Assembly (NCBI GenBank): GCA_018057635.1
Contig: JAGPDJ010000092.1
Location: 1 to 8,012 of the forward strand
Source: Ferruginibacter sp.
GTDB taxonomy: Bacteria; Bacteroidota; Bacteroidia; Chitinophagales; Chitinophagaceae
DNA length: 8,012 nt
Direction: 5' to 3'
How positions within the stretch are numbered: the stretch's first letter is position 1; each line of letters opens with the position of its first letter. Shown one piece after another: positions 6,785 through 8,012 of this stretch. A program made the translations under genes and the position numbers. The notes beneath the pieces are model-generated. The model had not been told where the DNA came from. It worked only from the letters and a program-made list of their open reading frames with translations, and ran no database searches.

Positions 6785-8012
6785 ATGAAACAATTCAAAT
6801 CAATCATTCTGTTCTTTGCGCTGGCATTTGCTTTCATTAGCGCTGGGGCACAGAATGTATCCATTAACGTGTTAACACAGAATTCGGGCCAGGTAAATAT
6901 AGGCGGAACTGTGTTTGTACAAATAACTATTGCTAATACGAGCACAGTAACGTCAGTGCCTAACTATAAGTTAAGGCCACAATTAAGTGTTCCTGTATCT
7001 ATTGTTAGCATTCCGGCAACTGGGCACATTTTGCCAGCCGGTTGGTCAATTATATCTAATGCTTCCGGTGTAATCAGGGTTTCTAATGGTACAGACCAGA
7101 TTCCTCCAAGCACTTCACGTGACATTTTCATTGCCATCCAGGGAAATACCCTTGGTGGACCTCAAACTGTTTCGGGTAACCTGTTATTTTCCAATGGTGT
7201 TGCTCCCGGTTCTGCATCAGGACCAGCAACTTCCGGTGATCAGCCAGGAGATAACAGCTCATCATCAACTGTTGAAGTAATTCAGGGGCCAGCATGTTCA
7301 ATTGCCGTTTCAGCTTCTGCAGGAACCATTGCATGTAATGGCGGAACAACTACACTTACAGCAACTGCAACAGGTGCTTCTGGTTCAGTTGAATACAGTT
7401 TGAACGGTGGTGCTTTCCAACCAGGAAACACATTCACAGTTAATGCAGCAGGTTCACCTTATACCGTTACTGCAAGAGAAGTAGCTACTCCGGCTTGTAC
7501 AGCAACTTCTGCTGCTGTTACCGTTTCAGAACCATCAGCAATTTCAGCATCGGCATCAGCCGGTTCAATTGCTTGCAATGGCGGAACAACTACACTAACG
7601 GTTACCGCTACAGGCGGAACAGGTTCTTTACAATACAGTCTGAGTGGCGGTGCATTCCAGGGCGGCAATACATTTACTGTAAATGCAGCCGGATCACCTT
7701 ATATTGTTACTGTTCAGGATGCTAATAATTGTACTGTAACAACATCTGCTATTACAGTTTCAGAACCACTAGCATTATCTGCAACCGCAACTTCAACTCC
7801 TGTAACAACAACAGGTGGTTCAGATGGAACAGCAACTGCACTCCCAGTTGGAGGAACTTCACCATATTCTTATTTGTGGACTCCTGGTAACCAAACTACC
7901 ATTACTGCTACAGGTTTAATGGCAGGTAATTATTCAGTATTGGTTACTGACTTTAACGGTTGTACCGCAACAGCAAATACAACGGTAGGTTCACCAGCAT
8001 GTACAATAGCTG
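6785..8012 (+). CDS. SprB-repeat adhesin-like surface protein (3' end cut by window)
   Basis: The ATG at 6785 opens 409 codons to the right edge with no stop. Residues 1-22 are a signal peptide with Gln23 as the likely mature start. Residues 24-165 are the shared module, about 92% identical (11 differences in 142 by eye) to that of the gene at 833-1. From Cys171 follow Ig-like repeats of about 78-80 residues, rich in Thr, Ala, Ser and Gly. Two closely related ones span about 171-250 and 251-328 ('ACNGGTTTL', 'YSL.GGAFQ', 'TFTVNAAGSPY', ending 'VSEP'). A third, about 329-400, is a typical SprB repeat ('GGTSPYSYLWTPGN', 'GLMAGNYSVLVTDFNGCTA'). A new unit starts at the edge ('GSPACTIA'). SprB-repeat proteins are T9SS-exported surface adhesins, some used in gliding; a C-terminal sorting domain is expected beyond the window but not seen. 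It lies 25 bp after the beta-helix-like gene, with no terminator between, so co-transcription is likely. Confidence 0.9.
   Translation, partial: MKQFKSIILFFALAFAFISAGAQNVSINVLTQNSGQVNIGGTVFVQITIANTSTVTSVPNYKLRPQLSVPVSIVSIPATGHILPAGWSIISNASGVIRVSNGTDQIPPSTSRDIFIAIQGNTLGGPQTVSGNLLFSNGVAPGSASGPATSGDQPGDNSSSSTVEVIQGPACSIAVSASAGTIACNGGTTTLTATATGASGSVEYSLNGGAFQPGNTFTVNAAGSPYTVTAREVATPACTATSAAVTVSEPSAISASASAGSIACNGGTTTLTVTATGGTGSLQYSLSGGAFQGGNTFTVNAAGSPYIVTVQDANNCTVTTSAITVSEPLALSATATSTPVTTTGGSDGTATALPVGGTSPYSYLWTPGNQTTITATGLMAGNYSVLVTDFNGCTATANTTVGSPACTIA
7067..7122 (+). repeat. 56-bp exact inverted repeat, right copy
   Basis: This is the partner of 496-551 in opposite orientation, encoding residues 95-112 of the adhesin. 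The pair flanks about 6.5 kb containing the receptor and beta-helix-like genes. A second shorter identical patch follows in the two genes around the 'TVSGNLL' codons. Confidence 0.9.
7337..7596 (+). repeat. In-frame coding repeats within the SprB-like region
   Basis: A 20-bp string beginning AATGGCGG recurs exactly at 7337-7356 and 7577-7596, 240 bp (80 codons) apart and in frame. Each encodes 'NGGTTTL' near the start of a repeat unit. It marks internal duplication of adhesin domains and a site where repeat number could change by recombination. Confidence 0.85.

Noticed and set aside
4930..6800. Idea that the beta-helix-like gene and adhesin are one gene split by a frameshift
   Set aside because: The downstream gene has its own ATG and full signal peptide 25 bp after a clean stop, and the upstream protein ends at a natural domain end.
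7337..7596. Repeats that might suggest a CRISPR array
   Set aside because: The units are 240 bp apart, in frame, and encode homologous protein domains.

Overview
The window reads as a chromosomal stretch from an AT-rich member of the Bacteroidota, plausibly Chitinophagaceae or a relative. The evidence is a TonB-dependent receptor with an N-terminal carboxypeptidase-regulatory-like domain, SprB-type adhesin repeats, the start of a type IX secretion (T9SS) sorting tail, A-rich leaders without Shine-Dalgarno sequences, and signal peptides whose predicted cleavage leaves Gln first in every mature protein. The genus assignment is inference.

Layout. On the minus strand, two tandem genes read leftward: a complete 169-residue secreted protein (1384 to 875), then, after 41 bp, a longer secreted protein (from 833) that runs off the left edge just as a T9SS 'YPNP'-type tail seems to begin. 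A 219-bp divergent spacer with two adjacent inverted repeats separates them from three plus-strand genes. These are a TonB-dependent outer-membrane receptor (1604-4486), a 609-residue secreted beta-helix-like protein (4930-6759) behind a 443-bp gene-free spacer, and, 25 bp further on, a probable large adhesin (6785 to the right edge).

The unifying theme is one secreted module of about 142 residues. It forms the N-terminus of both edge genes and all of the mature 169-residue protein. It is followed by a linker and sorting region in the left gene, by nothing in the middle one, and by SprB-like repeats in the right one. The left and right copies are about 92% identical in protein but differ at roughly half their codons, except for one 56-bp tract that is identical. 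That points to gene conversion or recombination between inverted copies flanking the receptor. The beta-helix-like protein ends in a different beta-sandwich domain with a similar Gly/Asp/Asn-rich end and has no visible sorting tail.

How the genes may work together is inference. The receptor would be the outer-membrane transport component and the beta-helix-like protein its exported neighbour, in place of a SusD protein. The adhesin and the two minus-strand proteins would supply surface or secreted proteins sharing an N-terminal module. No RNA genes, insertion sequences, CRISPR arrays or strong terminators were recognised.
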